Assembly: GCA_004794655.1 (NCBI GenBank) | Contig: SMMW01000585.1 | Coordinates: 5,102,001-5,166,000, forward strand | Reading direction: 5' to 3' | From: Marisa cornuarietis | Lineage: Eukaryota > Mollusca > Gastropoda > Architaenioglossa > Ampullariidae | Length of the DNA stretch: 64,000 nucleotides | Part shown: positions 46,782 to 58,700 of the stretch, in pieces | Layout: every line of letters begins with the position of its first letter | How positions within the stretch are numbered: position 1 is the first letter of the stretch | Program-made: the position numbers and the translations under genes | The notes under the pieces: model-generated | Seen by the model: only the letters and a program-made list of their open reading frames with translations | Told to the model about the DNA's origin: nothing | The model's database searches: none

Positions 46782-49700
46782 CTAGACTTTATCCCTTTGA
46801 GTGTTTTCACTGAGAGCCTTGCGAGGTCCACTCTTTGATGAATCTCTGTTTCTAGGTGGCAATGGTGGCTTTTTCTCCCTTTCATGACTCTAGGGTACAC
46901 AGAAAAATAATACTTGTAAACATCTTCAGAAAGGAAAGAAAATCATTTTATAATATGACCAAGATGGTTTTTATAATTTTAAAATAAGGACTACATGTAC
47001 CATATTTTAAAAAAACCAAATGCTGAGCCCTAACAAATCTAGAATGCAGTTCCTGCCAAAGATAAGCAGTTACAAAAATGTGTTACTAATATGGTAGTGT
47101 AAGGTTGGTCACGGACCAACACGCACGCATGTCCAATGAACTTTTGCCCTTTCTTGGGTTTTTCCAGATGGGGGGAGATGGCTTGGGGATGGCCTTGAGC
47201 CCTCTGGTTTTTCCTAGCCAGTGACTCCAGTTTTTCCCAATTTGGGCTGGTTTGTCCAGCCTCACTGTCAGCAGCCTTGTGATCTCTCTGTTTGGTTTTT
47301 ACAGAGAGAAGGAGTCTGGTGAGGGCACCGTGGCAACAGGGTCTATTCTAGAATATTCTGGATCGAAGCAATAAGAGGGCAAAGCAGGAAGGGATAAGAG
47401 CCATTCTGAGAGAGAAAGTTGTAGAGGTGGGCACATTATGCCCAACATGGATGCTGGCAACGTCAACTGGCATATGATTAAAGCCTTTTATACCCAGGGC
47501 GGTGTTTGGAGTTGTGTTGAGGAATGGTGAGACTGGGCAAGCATCCCTCATCTTCCCTGTTACACTAAAACTTTGAAAGAGTTCAATTTATATTGTGTCT
47601 TTGTTGTTAACTGCAAAGACTTATCTTCACAAATAAACTCATGTAGGTATGCATACCTGTAAACTTTAACACTAAACAGAAAATAAACCTAATACAAATT
47701 TGTCCTGTCCAGAAAAGTTAGATTGTATACTATTTTATGCGCTCAGAGTTGAAACAAACCTCTGCATCTCCATTTTCTTTGGCTGGAGAGCAGTAGGAAG
47801 CGGGTACCAGCTCTGAGCAGTAGGACACTGTACTATCAGTGCTTATCTTACGATTGTTCTCCCCACGAGGAGCTGCCATCAAGGTCTGGATGTGTTCACA
47901 TACACGCCGAAACCGTCGTGATGGCCCTGCAATCAAAAAAGAAAGTGCATTCTGTAATAGTAATCAGATTAAAACAAAATTTTCTAGCTTTCTTCACAGC
48001 AAATGTACAAGAATTCTAAACTCTTGCAGATTTCTCAAGTAAAATATTGTCTCTTGAAAGTACCTAATATTAACAGGGTCCACAGTATAATAATTTCATT
48101 TGCTAGGAATAAGATTTTTGTCTTAAAATGGATCTCAGATATCTGTTTTAAAAAAATCTGGTAATACAATCTCAACATAGTACAGCCATGTAAGATGTTC
48201 CTGGAATAGTAAAGCTTCCTAAATAAGACCATTCGCCCTATAATAGAATTTTCTGCAGAAATAAAGTAAATAAATTAAGTACGTTTTAAAAGAAACTGCT
48301 CATTGGGTCACTGGTCACTTCAACATAAAACCAGCTCCAGCCATATCTTCCATACACTGAGTTGAATCGACCTCACCATGACCATATCGCCTCACCTAAG
48401 TATATACATCATCCCACTTAAGTACACAAGCAGAGTGGTTGATTTCCCTTCAAAGACCTGATTTTGGTGGATTTTAGTAAGTCACTGTAGGGAGGTTTTA
48501 TCAGTAATAATAACACAAAAATAATGAATAAACAAAAGACACTCACCTGAAACTAAAGTGAATGTAAGACAGAATGTAGATGCTGGGTCACGCTCCCCAG
48601 GAGCAGCTGAAATGTCCACCTGGAAGCGAACATTCCTAGAGAACATGGAAGAGCCCCCCCCACGACGATATTCGGCACGGAAAGTGGAGGTGGACACAAC
48701 ACTGTGACTTAGGTCTGGAGTCTGTCAGGTAAAAAAAGAAGCAAACTATGTAATATTCTATCTGTTCATGGTCAAATTGGAAATCTTAATGGTGAAAATG
48801 ATGTTTGTACAGGAATAAATTATTTTATTTGTTCTTATTAAAAATCCAGCAGATAACTTCCTTGTTGTTGTTAATATTCGTATATATTATTATCTAACGT
48901 CACTTTGAATGTTCTGAATAATTATGAGGACGATCATTAAATCAAAATATCTGTTACACAACAAAATCTATACAATGGTAATAGTAAAATGTACTAAATG
49001 TATCTAAAGCATCATGCAATGGACATTCAGCAGGGACTGACAGAAACAAAACCATTCTCTCCACACATAAGGCATGAGTTGAGAACACATAAATATTCAT
49101 TACATACTCACAGAAAGGAATGCATGGACGAGATCAGCTTTGACCTGGTTGAATGTTTTATCCCGTACCATCACAAAATGGTGCTCCTGCTCCATGCCCA
49201 TGAGCCCCCCAAACCATGAGCGCTTGGCCATCCTGCACAGTCATACAAATGGAGAAAATGTTGCCAAAAAAACCAGATATCAGCTTAATGAAAAGCAAAT
49301 ACAGTAAAACCTTCCTATTAAGACTCACTTAAATTCACTCAAATCAGGTTGTAACTGAGAGGAATACATCTTAGCTGGGAAACTGACCAGTCTGCGTTCA
49401 TTTCACAAACCACAATGTCAGACAGATATAGATTTATGTTCATTTATTTAAATGTTGAAAATAAAGCTCTTAAAAACTATATCATAGTGCTTTTCTCTTG
49501 TTTTCTTTCATTTGGTCATACTTACTTATTCTGCTATAGTTACACTTAACTGAATCTTTATAGGGAAGCTAACTCTCCAGCTACGAACAATCAATCAAAA
49601 CATGTCTTCTGTTGTACACAAAGATACTCTCTTTAACATGCACTATATATTTTTTTTTGTTAAGATTTCTACAAAAAGTTACCAAGGATGAACAGCTGGT

Positions 49701-52700
49701 CACAAGAGTCTTATTTTCATAAACACTTGACTTCTGCGAAAGGTTGTTAATGATGCATGCTGAACTGATGTGGACTGGTAAAGAAAGAGACAACAATGAA
49801 CAGGGGCTGGTCATTTCAACCCAAAACCATAATGCCCCAGCCATATCAACCTCCTGCTTGAGTTGAATCAACCCATCATGACCATATATGACAATATCTT
49901 CCCAACATCAAACGTTGAATTGGCCCAGGCTAAAAAAAAAAAAATGCCTAAGCAGCGACATCTGTTTGATATTAACCAAACATCTGCAAATATATTTAAT
50001 ACTAACCGCCAATCAAAGAATAAATAATGAAAAAGGCTTTCAATAAATGATTAAAAAGAAAATTGCATGTATGTGCCATAGTAAGATTTGCTGATTTGTA
50101 TTGCCCAGTGACCATTTTTGTTTAATAAAATGGAAGGTGAACGTTCTCATGTGTGGCTCTATCTGTACTAGTATCTGTAATACCCACAACAATTTGAGTA
50201 TTATTGTTTTCTTCCCTGATGGTTGCATATCTCTTCGGCTTAGGCCCACACTTTCTTTTGTGGTGGGAAGGGAAGCAGTCAGGCAGATGAAGGCAACAAT
50301 CAATTCATCCTTCACAATTTTTATCCTAATCCAGGGTAAAATGTGCCCTCTTTGTGCCTGCATGTGTTTGCTCATCCTCGCAAGTGTTCTAGTTCTCATA
50401 TGTGCCAGTATTTCTGAATCACCATTTGTTTTCTTCTGCCAAATAAAATTTTGGGGACTTGTTAGCTGCTGGCTTTGACTATCCAGACCGCATTAAATAT
50501 TCCCACCCTAAATACAAACCATTCCCAAAGTCAGCCCTTTACATATCATTGGTAATCAATTTATTTTTGGGGCTTGGGTTGATTTGACTTTGTTATTGGG
50601 ACAATATCCTATCTCATTGGCAGCAACATGCACAAACCAAACTGACTAAGCTATCAGAGGAAGCAGAGAAGACTGGCTTAAAGATCAACAGATAGAAGAT
50701 CGAAGTGATGAAAATCAACAAGCAGGAACTTCCAAGCCATCTACAAGGAGAGAACATCCTAGAAACAGACCACTTCACATTCTGGGGAGCATCCTCAGCA
50801 AGGACAGTGGATCGGATGACGACATCAGAGCCGCATAAACAAGGCCAGGCATGCCTTTAACAGCCTACGCCCTTCTGGAACTCCCGAGCATTATCCCTCC
50901 ACAGTAAGACCCGCATCTTCAACACCAATGTGATGATGACGATGATGTTAATTTATATTGCACAGGTATCCATTCAAAAGAATGCTCATTGCGCAGCAAA
51001 AACAGATTTTTTTTTTTAAATTGGTGTTTTACGCCGAGCCAGCAACTAAGGCTATATCACGGCAAGGCAGCTAGCCCTGTAAACAGATGCCACATGCAGA
51101 GAAAGAACAGTGTGCCCGAGACAAGAACTGAACCCAGGACAGCCAACCTTCACTGTATTGGTGACAGGCGCTAACCGTTGCGCCACCGGACTGCCGGCAA
51201 AAACAGAAGAGAAGAAAACAATAAAACAACAGGAAAGTAAAAAATAATAAAGACAGAAATGGTGCTAGGTTGTTTAAGTCTGTCTTAAGTAAACAAATGA
51301 GTCTTCAGTCTTTTCCGAAATGTGGTTGCTGAGGTGATGGTGGAGAGTGACGAGGGCAGAGCATTCCACAGCTTAGGTGCCGCGTTTGTGAAGGCCCTGG
51401 CTTCAGTGCGCTTCTTGTGTCTTCCACTGCAGGGAGACAGAAGCGTGACTGGGATTTGTTTGTTTGTTTGTGTTTAACGCCGTGTCAGCAACTAAGGCTA
51501 TATCACGGCGAGAAAAGGTATTCTTATTTAAAATGTTTTGGGACCAAAAACTCTCAAGTAATATAAATATGACATCGCAAAAATTAAGAAGCCACACAAA
51601 AAGCAGTAAACACATTTGAGAGGCGGGAACATGTAAAAGGAGGGTTGTGCAGTTGCTTCGGCAACCATTCCAAAGAAAGGGACACGGAAACACCTTCTAC
51701 GTGTCCCTTGGTTTACTGAAGAGTGCAGGGTGGCCCAGCGTGATCAGCGCCTTGTCTTCCGCCACCCCACTCCAGAAAATGTGCTAAATTTTAAACGCAG
51801 CAGAGCACGAGCTCGTTTTATTTTTAAACAAAATAGAAAACTCGCGTGGCAAAGGTTTGTGTCATCATTATCATCCCGCACCACCTCCCAGGAGGTATGG
51901 GCAGCCGTCAGGAAAATAAAGGGAAGGTTTCAGGCTGGTTCAATAGGCCACCTGCAGGTTGGAGACTGTCCTCACAGAAGCACGAGATGTTGCTAATTCC
52001 TTGGCATCCACCTTTGCTCAAAACTCCTCTTCTTCTAACTACTCTCTAGAATTTCAGCGCATGAAGTTGGTTCGGGAATCCTCTAGCTGCAACTTTTCTT
52101 CCGATAACTCTGAACAATACAACAAACCCTTCTCTCTTAATGAGTTGCAGCGGACCCTCCAGAAGTGCAAGGTTTCTGCACCTGGCCCAGGCAACATTTC
52201 TTATCAGCTGCTGACTCATCTCCCAAAGGCCTCTCTCCTTCTCCTTCTAAACATCTTTAACTTTATTTGGGTGTCTGGATGTTTCCCTCCCCCGTGGAGA
52301 GAGGCAGTCGTGGTACCCATCCCAAAACCTGGCAAGGATCCTTCTGATCCCAACTCTTACCGTCCTATCGCTCTCACTAGCTGTCTATGCAAAACTTTAG
52401 AACGCATGGTGAATGCCCGGCTCACCTGGCAACTTGAATCCCAGGGTCTCCTCTCCAACCTGCAGTGTGGCTTTAGACAATACCGCAGTACCCTGGACCA
52501 TCTGGTCCGTTTTGAAACTTTTGTTAGAGATGCTTTTGTAAGTAGAGAGCATGTGTTAGGAGTTTTCTTTGACTTGGAAAAGGCCTACGACACTACCTGG
52601 AAGCAAGGTATTCTGTTGGACTTTCACGCCCTTGGCTTCCGGGGTTGTATGCCGCTCTTCATCAAAAACTTCCTTTCTCAACGTCTCTTTCGAGTTCGTA

Positions 52701-55700
52701 TAGGATCTATCCTGTCTGCTCCTCAGGAACAGGAAATGGGCGTCCCACAGGGCAGCATTCTATCACCTACTCTTTTCAACATTAAAATAAATTCCATTCT
52801 AAAATCTGTCTGTCCCGGTTTGGCGGCCTCGTTGTATGTAGACGACTTTGCTCTCTGCATCAGAGGCCGATCCCTACCGTGTCTCGAACGCCGGCTTCAG
52901 CTGTGCGTCAACGCTGTGCAGAAGTGGGTGACAGAAAATGGTTTCAAATTTTCTCCTACGAAGTCAGTATGCATCCATTTTTGTAAACTACGAGGCATGT
53001 TTCCAAACCCATCTATTACTGTAGACGGCAAGGTTCTGAACGTGGTCCAGGAAGTAAAATTTCTTGGGGTCATCTTTGACCGGAAACTTTCCTTTCTTTC
53101 TCACATAAAATCGTTACGCCTATCATGTCAGAAAGCGTGACTGGGAGCCAGAGCACAGGCTATGTGACGGCTGGTAAGGAGGAACTACCTCTTGCAAATA
53201 GTCAGAAGCAGTTTTAAACATGCAGGACTGAGCAATCAAAAACACTTTGTGGTCAATGCGCTTGTTCACTGGGAGCCAGTGAAGGCTCTGTAGGACAGGG
53301 GTGATGTGCTCAGTGGACGACTTTGCACAGGTGACAATCCTGGGGGCTGTGTTTTGAACTCTTTGGAGTCGATGTAACTGTGTAGCAGATATACCCCACA
53401 ATGCATTATTGCAGTAGTCCAATCTTGATATAATGGTAGCCACAGCAAGTGAGTTGGCAGCAGCCCAAGTCAGCATGGACCGTAATCTACCTAAAGTCCT
53501 CAAAAAGTAGTAGGATTTTGGCACAACAGAACAAACATGGTTGCACATGAAGAGTTCTGCATCAATAAAGAGCCCTAGGTCTCGTACACAGTCAGCAAAG
53601 GCTACAGAGGCGTCACCGACCTGCACATCACTAATGCCAATCTGCTCCCTTCTGGCCCTGGGGCCGCACAGTAACGCTTCTGTCTTGTTGTCGTTGAGTT
53701 TAAGACAATTCCTGGTCATCCACGCCTTCACCGCAACACAACAAGATTCAAGGCAGTCCTACTGTATGGCTCTGAAACCTGGAGAGTGACAAACACCATC
53801 AACAACAAGCTCCAGACCTTTACCAACCGATCCCTTTGCCATATTTTGGGAATAAGATGGCCTGAAAAGATCTCCAATAGCAGCCTGTGGAAAAGAACTA
53901 ACCAGAATGCCACTAGTCAAGACATCAAAAAGGGTGTGGGGGTGGATAGGACACACCCTGCGCAAACCAGCTGACACCATTGCCAGGCAGGCACTCGACT
54001 GGAACTCTTAGGGGAAGAGGGGAAGCCAAAACAGACTTGGAGAGATCAGTAGAGAGCAAGGCAAAGGATGCCAGAAACACAAGGGCCCAACTGAGGGCAG
54101 CTGCCCAGAACCAGGTCCGCTGGCAAGGTGTTGTTACAGCCCTATGCTCCTTGTGGAGTAACAAGGAATGATGATGATGATGATTGGGACAATAATTATA
54201 GTCTTATGCCACATGGCATGATATAGTCATGGCAGTGTTGATTCAACTCAGGCGGTTGGTTGATCTGGCTAGAGCTCTTCCTTCCCTGGGCAGAAGGTCA
54301 ATTTTTATCATGCAATAATGCAAGACAAGTCTAATGAACCCTTACTCTGGAGATGAATCTGGGGTCATATGAATCTCATCAGTGGTAGGAACTGCAAGAA
54401 AATGACAGAAATGTCAAATCAAGAGACATAAAAAGTTTAACAAGGCATGCATCTGTTAAAGTTTGGTCTTTCCATATAGTTTCCTTAATTGTGATGTAAC
54501 TATTTAGAATTATAAAGAAACAACTAAATTTGTGCTGCGATAATGAAAATAAGCTAAGCAAATGTAAATTACAAATGAAATGGTATGTTAACTAAAATAA
54601 ATGCACTTCAATGACAACAAAATAAGGCAAAGAAATAGTAAAGCCAAAAACCAAGATGAAAGGTAAGTGAAATCTGCATCTTCTAGGAAGGAATTTTCCT
54701 GTAAATAAAACATGACACCATCCACAAATACATGCAGGAACGCATGTATACATGCATGCATGTGCACATACACACAATCAAGTAAACAAATTAAATTTTC
54801 AAAAGCAAGCACATATACATGAAGTGTATACTACTGGTTTTATGATAAACATTCACAGGCAATCAATGCATTGGACAGTAAATCAGGATTCCCAGTAACA
54901 ATGTTCTCACTCTGAATTCCATAACATTTATTCTTGTTTTGGAAAAGATCTTGTCTACTCTGAAAACTTTGCTTTGTCATGAAACCTAAGAAAGGCATAC
55001 ACTAGGCTCAGATTATGTATGGTTTTACTATCTTTGGATCTAAACATCTAACTATCAAAGACTGCCATGCCTAAATGAAGAAGAAAGTCAAATGCACTTT
55101 CTCTTAGTCCGTCCTTGTAAGCAAGCATTTAAAATAAGCTGATTGCTTTAAAACTTGTCTCAGCCATCCATTTTTTTATAGTTCATTTTGCTGAGATCAA
55201 ACCAAAACGATACCTTAATCAGAAACAAATTTATAACATAAAGCACTCAGTATCTGAAATATAACTTTTGATCAATATATGCCACAATACTTTTTTCCCT
55301 GATGCCTTATATTGTTCAGCCATTCACTCATGACTACCATTGATGTTTTAAAGTTCTGATTGCGACTGTTAACTGATTATATATATGCTGGCTGTTATGC
55401 AACATATCTTTAATGACCTGCTCTCTATTAGTCATGCCCTTTCCCCCCTTGCTGTATGCTTTTTCTAAACAATGAACTTCACACACACATACACACGTTA
55501 AGAATAGGGGGTGGGAAGAGCCATGCCTGAAAAGTAAGAATTTACACATGCATATACAATATATTGATATGATGTGTTTATGAATGATTAATGCACAGAC
55601 ATCGAGTAACATTGAACCAGTAATTATCTAACATGCTTTCATCCTATCATAGTTTTTAAATGTAGTTATCAATCATTCTGGACAATGTATATTAAAATTA

Positions 55701-58700
55701 ATATTCTTCTTATTTCTCTTTTATTAACATACCTAAAAAAAAGATGTTTGTGTGTCCGTCTTGATTACTTAAAATTATGTCCTCAGAAATTCATTTAAAC
55801 AAGGTGTCTTGTGACATCATCGTTCCAATGGTCTTATTTTTAGACAGTTAACTCCCTTCAGACAGATGTAATTGGAAACAAATGAACTTAGCATTATGAC
55901 AAATATAAAAATGACAAAAAAATAAAAGCAAAACAAAATCTGTTTTAGACCTTGATTCAGTATTATAATTAGAGTTCTAACCTAATCTTGCACACTGAGG
56001 TCCTGTACTTAGTAAACAAACATATATATATAAATGTGTGTATATGTAAATAAACATGCACTTGTATGCATGCGTATACCAACCTACCCTACCATTCCTC
56101 CCCCCCACACACACAGCAACTGAACTTCAAAGTGCATTGAAGTAACTGTCTTGATCATTTAAACAAACATTATCTAACGGTCTTGCACAGGTGGGCTGCA
56201 TAAGTCCCTGATTTCAAGAAAAATGTTAAAAAAACTCCCCCAAAACACAGAAGACGTTACATAGAAAATTTCAACCAAAATGCACTTTTGTCACAGGAAA
56301 TTTAATGATAGCATTGCACATTTTTGTGAAAAGGACAATGCTACTGTTTTGGAAAACATCTAAAATTTAAAATATGCCTCATATTTCTTTTTTTTACTTT
56401 TTTGTAAAATTATATTCTTAATAAAACTATTGGTTTTCCCATGACATAAAACCTTCATAAGTGACAGTCTGAATAATTCAAACATCTTTAAAAGACAGTC
56501 TCAATGACAGAGTATCTCTAAACAATTTTAAGCAGAAAGAACAAGTGACAGGCAATCATGCCAGGATAAGATCAAGAAAGCCGTGTATCAAACGATACAT
56601 CATCAGGGTATTTTGCTCAGGTCTTGGATGCAACATTTTGTTCCAGAAGAGAACATGCTGCACCTTGAAAGTAAGGGTGCCAGCCAGTGAAGTCACCTGC
56701 CAGAGAGTCCAGATCACAGTCGCACTCCCCAGCGCAGGCAGCATTGGGATAAGGAATACCTTGCATCTTTCGACGATGGAAGCGTGGAGACCCAAGGAAG
56801 CTGTTCTTGATCGTGTGGAGGCGCGACTTCCAGGGTGTGCTGGTCATCAGCCCTGGGGAACTGGGTGGCGTGGCTGATGGGCTATGAGATGGGACACTGC
56901 TACTGCCACCACGGTGTGACAGTTTTGGACTGGAAACAGGTGAGGAGCTGGGACTGTTGCTCAGGCTGGCCTTCCGCCGACTATCAAAAGATAAATAAAA
57001 GTACAACTGCATATCACAGTGAATAGGTCAGTCTGTTGATCATCTCAAATCATCTGTTAAGGACAACGAAGTTGGCAAAAGACTTGGGTTTAAACAAAAT
57101 ACTAGTTATATCTTCTCATTTCATAAGAAGACATCCTATTTTTTGTATAAATGGGATACCTGTATATGATTATCAACATGGATGTCACAATTGGAGGATA
57201 AATAATGACAGAGTGAGAGTGAATTTATGGGTGTGAATATTTGTGTCTGTGTGTGTGTACACTCATGTGGGCATGTGCAATATAAGAGAGAGAGAGTCTG
57301 AATGTGCATCAAAATATACTATTCTCTCCTCACCTTCCCATCCAAGGAAAGCATACATGAACTCATTACACACACACACAGTGGCGTAGGAACAGGGGGG
57401 GCAAGGGGGGCAGCCGCCCCCCAAAAAAGATGCTGGGAAGGCAAGAATGTGAACGTTATTCATTGTCAGCATGGAGCTTGCCCCCACAAAGCCGAGCATC
57501 TTCCTACGCCACTGACACACACATTCTACTTATATCCATACATTTTGTGGGTATGATGATCATAAAGGGTACATATCATTGTCAATTACTATGCTGGATA
57601 ACTATGGTGATTAATAAACTATATACTTAAAATATGGGGTAATGACAATTTTACAGAACAAGGAAGTTACAAAATTTGTTTTTAGCAATAGTCTCTGCCT
57701 ATAACTCAGAGCTATAATACAGAATAAACAATACGAAAAAAACAATATTAAAATAACTAAATAAACCGCCAACAAAAAAGCTTCACATTAAAGTTATGTA
57801 GTTTAAAATACTAAGCTGAAACACACAGGAAGACAAATTACTGATGACAGTAACAGCTTCTATCTCAGTATATTGTTGAACTTGATATTTGAAATAATAT
57901 ACCTTGTTCATGAAAATGGGTTTGATAATAAATATATTGATAGCACAAGCCCCGTTTCAAACATTCTTGTGGAAACATTCCTACCTCGTTCTGACATATT
58001 CTATCTTCTCTTGTACACATTGTAACATGTGTCTCTATCACCAATGAAGTCAGAATAATATAAAACAGCAATTAGCTTATCTCACAACACTTAAAATAAA
58101 CGTAGAACTTTGAGGTTCAACTGAAATCTTAGCCTTTGACAATTACTCTTTTAGTCTACAAATTATACTGTTAAACGTGTCATTACACAATTAGTATTAA
58201 TGATTATTACCATGATCTAGCCACTAAAGATTAATGTCTTGATCCAAAAAGAAAAAAAAGTTCTTAACAGAGATGATGTGCACAAAGAAATGGAACAAAG
58301 AAGAGCAATACAAATAATTGTAGACACTGCTTTATTAAAAAAAAATACTGACTACACAAAGCACCATAAACAACATCATTCTGAGCATGCATACTTGCAT
58401 GTAAGTGCATATAAACCATATGCATTTGCATAAAAGCATATGCAGACATGCACTTCCAATAGGAGCAAAGAACATCTATGAGATTGTTTGGAATGTCTTA
58501 TTTCTGTCCTGCATTACAAAGAAACCCTTCAACAGCTCTTCACTCACACTTGCTGCACAGCTAAAGCTCTTCTGGAAGCTACTGGTGATCCCTCACTGAT
58601 GTTACCCAAAGAAAGCCTGGCATCAGCAGCAGTGTAAAGAGGTGAAATAGATAGTTAGCTCATGATAAATGAGACATAACAACATACAATATGCTGTTAC

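Larger units (their letters stand above)
50935..53744 (-). mobile_element. L2/CR1-clade LINE inserted in the RTE, itself split twice
   Basis: Read on the minus strand, 53731-53147 gives [62 protein letters not shown] and [16 protein letters not shown], ending SGSQSRF. The protein continues at 51440-51300 with [40 protein letters not shown] and KTHLFT. The 3' UTR runs to an ATC-type tail at 50935-50948. The protein gap is filled by 51455-53146 and the 3' UTR is interrupted by a SINE at 51007-51196. Confidence 0.87.
50607..54182 (+). mobile_element. RTE-clade LINE fragment, split by later insertions, 12-bp target duplication
   Basis: The left part (50607-50934) reads [35 protein letters not shown] and KTRIFNTNV. 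The protein resumes at about 53748 with [20 protein letters not shown] and [20 protein letters not shown]. It ends at a short (ATG)n tail at 54167-54182. The 12-mer ATTGGGACAATA flanks it at 50595-50606 and 54183-54194. Everything between 50935 and about 53744 is foreign. The element is truncated at the 5' side and dead. It sits in the BRSK intron, antisense to that gene. Confidence 0.85.

Noticed and set aside
51007..51196. A-box and B-box suggesting a tRNA gene
   Set aside because: The tRNA-like head is followed by a SINE body and shared tail, is flanked by a target duplication, and recurs elsewhere; it does not fold as a complete tRNA.
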